22,365 bases of DNA from NCBI GenBank assembly GCA_900642245.1, contig CAAAJI010000088.1, positions 109,898 to 132,262 of the forward strand, read 5' to 3'. The notes beneath the pieces were generated by a model. The model saw only the letters and a list, made by a program, of their open reading frames with translations. It had not been told where the DNA came from and ran no database searches. Source of the DNA: Fragilaria radians (lineage: Eukaryota; Bacillariophyta; Fragilariophyceae; Fragilariales; Fragilariaceae). Made by a program: the position numbers and the translations under genes. Within the stretch, counting starts at the first letter, position 1. Each line of letters begins with the position of its first letter. Below, one piece after another: positions 21,501 through 22,365 of the stretch.

Positions 21501-21714
21501 CAAATGTGTGCGTGCATGAAAAAGTCCCGTGGCATCCCTGTTGGGTGGTGCTTATCGTAGCAGAAGATGACTTGGGAAGGCCCTGTGGTAAATCCAAGGA
21601 AATAGCAGGCAGCTCCCAGGATTCGTGAATAGCAGGGACGTTATCAACAAGCTTCTTTCCTGTAACATCGAGGCGAGACTGGCATCCCGGCCATTTCGGG
21701 CTATACAACAGCAT
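18541..21714 (-). CDS. AAA-ATPase-like / PD-(D/E)XK nuclease protein, possibly acquired
   Basis: A 1,057-codon ORF without introns. Residues 1-390 are unrecognised (Ser/Thr-rich start, then VTFRQVDGQWQAFLQ, VYLGKLGLFGG and a Glu/Lys-rich helix). From about 400 follows the AAA-ATPase-like domain (Pfam PF09820 type): Walker A in AMPRRWGKTVNL with Lys434, Walker B in VWILIDEYDA with Asp600-Glu601, and the family's TGVQYIAKSGMLSGLNN near 660. The C-terminus has a PD-(D/E)XK nuclease fold (PDDEXK_9 type): Asp952 in GQADIKM, Glu965-x-Lys967 in VIMEIKC, Gln985 in ALKQAMSYR. All key residues are intact. The pair is common in Bacteroidota and some intracellular bacteria; its biochemical role is not established. 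Similar NTPase-nuclease pairs occur in Crinkler-type proteins of eukaryotes. The first ATG is uncertain because the frame is open to 21831. It lies between copia and Ty3 relics. Confidence 0.85.
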   Translation of the reverse strand: MLLYSPKWPGCQSRLDVTGKKLVDNVPAIHESWELPAISLDLPQGLPKSSSATISTTQQGCHGTFSCTHTFASSHTTQPLPNSEQKFSKCFTAASGESVTFRQVDGQWQAFLQTSDYAYVSTLALPVVGPKDVGNFLSWLQGQDRWTSRARVHILNTSQANYGPCVYLGKLGLFGGVSFEDEIKEELKKLNKEANQGTVWLRGPVIQLSDSEQEKICTWSIPEGHSFSLYKTFKENAEDVTVKVQPQHNDHHNRSTESAARQYNTKHEGPFATNSTHVDQKLGATSSCNQVSGESKAAIEIIVSRNSKADESERERPLGHKRKYGSNVTPAIVQVLIYLKEHFKTSLQPPSQAATSIAVAQGAALGNTQVAKSQNLDAHIASERKPTPLIKRDGDFEDIVTMSTIFADKSLFIKDIMEDGDTVLLLAMPRRWGKTVNLDMLKRFLEISADDNDKVIDDGIVTTNYQIFREKYVLHPDGGKSVLKISQSKILLRKSKQEVDALKLQGTYPVIYIDFKSCKSDCFDTVRKGVRRVLNSCFREHHYLKESNKLDEDEKEKFKRYVGMMSSQGLDDDEIRSGLKVLSQMLYQHYDKKKVWILIDEYDAVANVAYREFDTDDLNKTIKLFAGIYETALKGNKYLEKGVLTGVQYIAKSGMLSGLNNLGKFNFTDAKYAQHYGLDQSEVDLFFEHFNVPKPLHDKAKSWYNGYKVLKHNGNLATPPQELISKYNIWSIISYLKRGELYHFKSHWEESGNIDFLDDLVTKPEVREEVEKLVDGGCISFARIDDFSVNDFKQLKNMLSGNKEIAQDGLAVLFSYLFIGGYLTIDGNVKNSYILPNMEITHEMGKRLIKYYQQICTIDPTMIQSVTNALQDIMSQPNQERMQEYFKYFYNHFKEVICTVRLVGDKNEEGVFANEDFIHSLLNYIALQTQHTTFGSELYTTKLHSKQRGQADIKMTNKDVGVIMEIKCVSVSNHGKNHMKEALKQAMSYRNLLDTHKNLFIAINVGQGMHTSEERTIEFLCLSVMPDGQNVFGINALGDNDTFGVDNSILKGFTGNK

Positions 21715-21831
21715 CTGTTGTAGATTTATCCACCATAATGAAGGAAGGTAAACTGGATAGTCAATGAAGTTACAGCCTTCTCCGAAAGAAAAGTCTGCAA
21801 TTTGTGCGAACTGTACTAGTAACGCAATATA
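21715..21831 (-). other. Open 5' extension of the ATPase-nuclease frame without ATG
   Basis: 39 codons directly upstream of, and in frame with, the Met at 21714, closed by a TGA at 21834-21832. The encoded stretch reads as protein-like: a hydrophobic segment YIALLVQFAQIADFSFG, then YPVYLPSLWWINLQQ running smoothly into MLLYSPKWPGC. Beyond the TGA the same frame gives another hydrophobic run (VVLPIAVVW). Either the 5' end of an acquired gene has decayed, or an upstream exon or start codon has been missed. Confidence 0.6.
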
Positions 21832-21834
21832 TCA

Positions 21835-22082
21835 CCATACCACTGCTATGGGTAACACTACGTAGAATACAGGATTTTACCGAAGACTCCATATTACACA
21901 ACGAAATTTGTCGTCACTATTTGATTCAATCGTTTCTCTATTTTTTGATCAATATCTGCAATCTTCTGTTACTTTCTCTTAGTTTCTTAGTCAACTAAGT
22001 TATAATTCTTTATTAGGCCCTTTTATCTGCTTAGCTTTAAGCTTTGTAGATGGATTCAGCAGGTGATCCTACCGACGATCAC
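21835..22082. other. Spacer between the ATPase-nuclease gene and the Ty3 relic
   Basis: About 250 bases of AT-rich DNA. The plus-strand ORF at 21804-21998 is hydrophobic and unrecognised. No LTR, primer-binding site or target-site duplication was visible. Any promoter of the minus-strand gene would lie here. Confidence 0.35.
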
Positions 22083-22365
22083 TAGAATCCCTAACCCTTC
22101 CTCTGCACTAATGATATCCTGCAGAAATTAGAGGGATTCTATCTTGCAACATCATTAGATCTAAACATGGGCTTTTATCATATAGGACTGACTCCTTATG
22201 CATCTACCCTCTATACTGTGGTATTACCCTGAGGTAAACACGAGTATTTGAGACTGCCCATGGGACTATAGCTTTGACATTTTCCAAGAGAAAATGAGTG
22301 AATTGATGTTTGGTCTGGAATTTTCCAGAGCTTACCTTGACAATCTCTTAGTGGTGTTAAAAGAC
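22083..22365 (+). mobile_element. Ty3-type reverse transcriptase fragment, runs off the window
   Basis: A second kind of retrotransposon. DILQKLEGFYLATSLDLNMG (from 22113) then FYHIGLTPYASTLYTVVLP, GKHEYLRLPMGL and, after a frameshift near 22265, FDIFQEKMSELMFGLEF and AYLDNLLVVLKD. These are RT blocks typical of Ty3/gypsy elements. The first catalytic Asp (in SLDLNMG) is kept. The YxDD box reads YLDN, so one catalytic Asp is lost. Stops also occur (after VVLP and after PMGL). The fragment is dead and continues beyond 22365. Confidence 0.85.

Noticed and set aside
1..22365. CRISPR array, bacterial operon, tRNA or rRNA genes
   Set aside because: No regularly spaced repeats, no tRNA-like or rRNA-like segments, and intron-containing genes exclude a bacterial contig.

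Overview
The window reads as nuclear DNA of a stramenopile alga, most likely a diatom. Four signs support this. Two genes carry short spliceosomal introns: GT-AG, 78 to 112 nt. There is a secreted-type protein with a PSxxPS linker, as is common in diatoms. There is a gene with tandem Helicase-Associated (HA) domains. Broken Ty1/copia elements resemble the diatom CoDi lineages, a match made from memory of the family. The species cannot be fixed from the sequence. One assembly gap of 270 N lies at 11478-11747.

Layout, left to right. At 1-396 is the C-terminal end of EMC4, a subunit of the ER membrane protein complex. A small secreted cysteine-rich (inhibitor-cystine-knot-like) protein lies convergently at 672-1064 (-). 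From about 1.2 to 5.6 kb there is no convincing host gene, and a decayed copia gag-protease fragment sits at about 4109-4832. A four-exon HA-domain gene, which I reassembled across three introns including a 29-nt and a 42-nt microexon, occupies 5612-7453 (-). From 8.36 to about 11.04 kb is a second copia relic with gag, protease, integrase and reverse transcriptase pieces in order. It contains an 80-bp direct duplication. After the gap comes a complete two-exon aspartyl aminopeptidase gene (12645-14156, +) and then an intronless gene for a proline-rich nuclear-type protein with a C-terminal cysteine cluster (15368-17374, +).

The right-hand end is the unusual part. A third copia gag fragment (17665-18332, +) stops abruptly. 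It is followed on the opposite strand by a 1,057-codon uninterrupted ORF (18541-21714, -) whose product has a complete AAA-ATPase-like P-loop domain and a PD-(D/E)XK nuclease domain. Architecture and lack of introns point to a bacterial or mobile-element origin. Its reading frame stays open for 39 codons upstream of the first ATG and then meets a stop. The window ends in a Ty3-type reverse transcriptase fragment (22083-22365). The large ATPase-nuclease gene is therefore enclosed by relics of two different retrotransposon superfamilies.

The four host genes (EMC4, HA protein, aminopeptidase, Cys-cluster protein) show no common pathway. The window looks like ordinary gene islands separated by old retrotransposon debris, with one candidate horizontally acquired gene.
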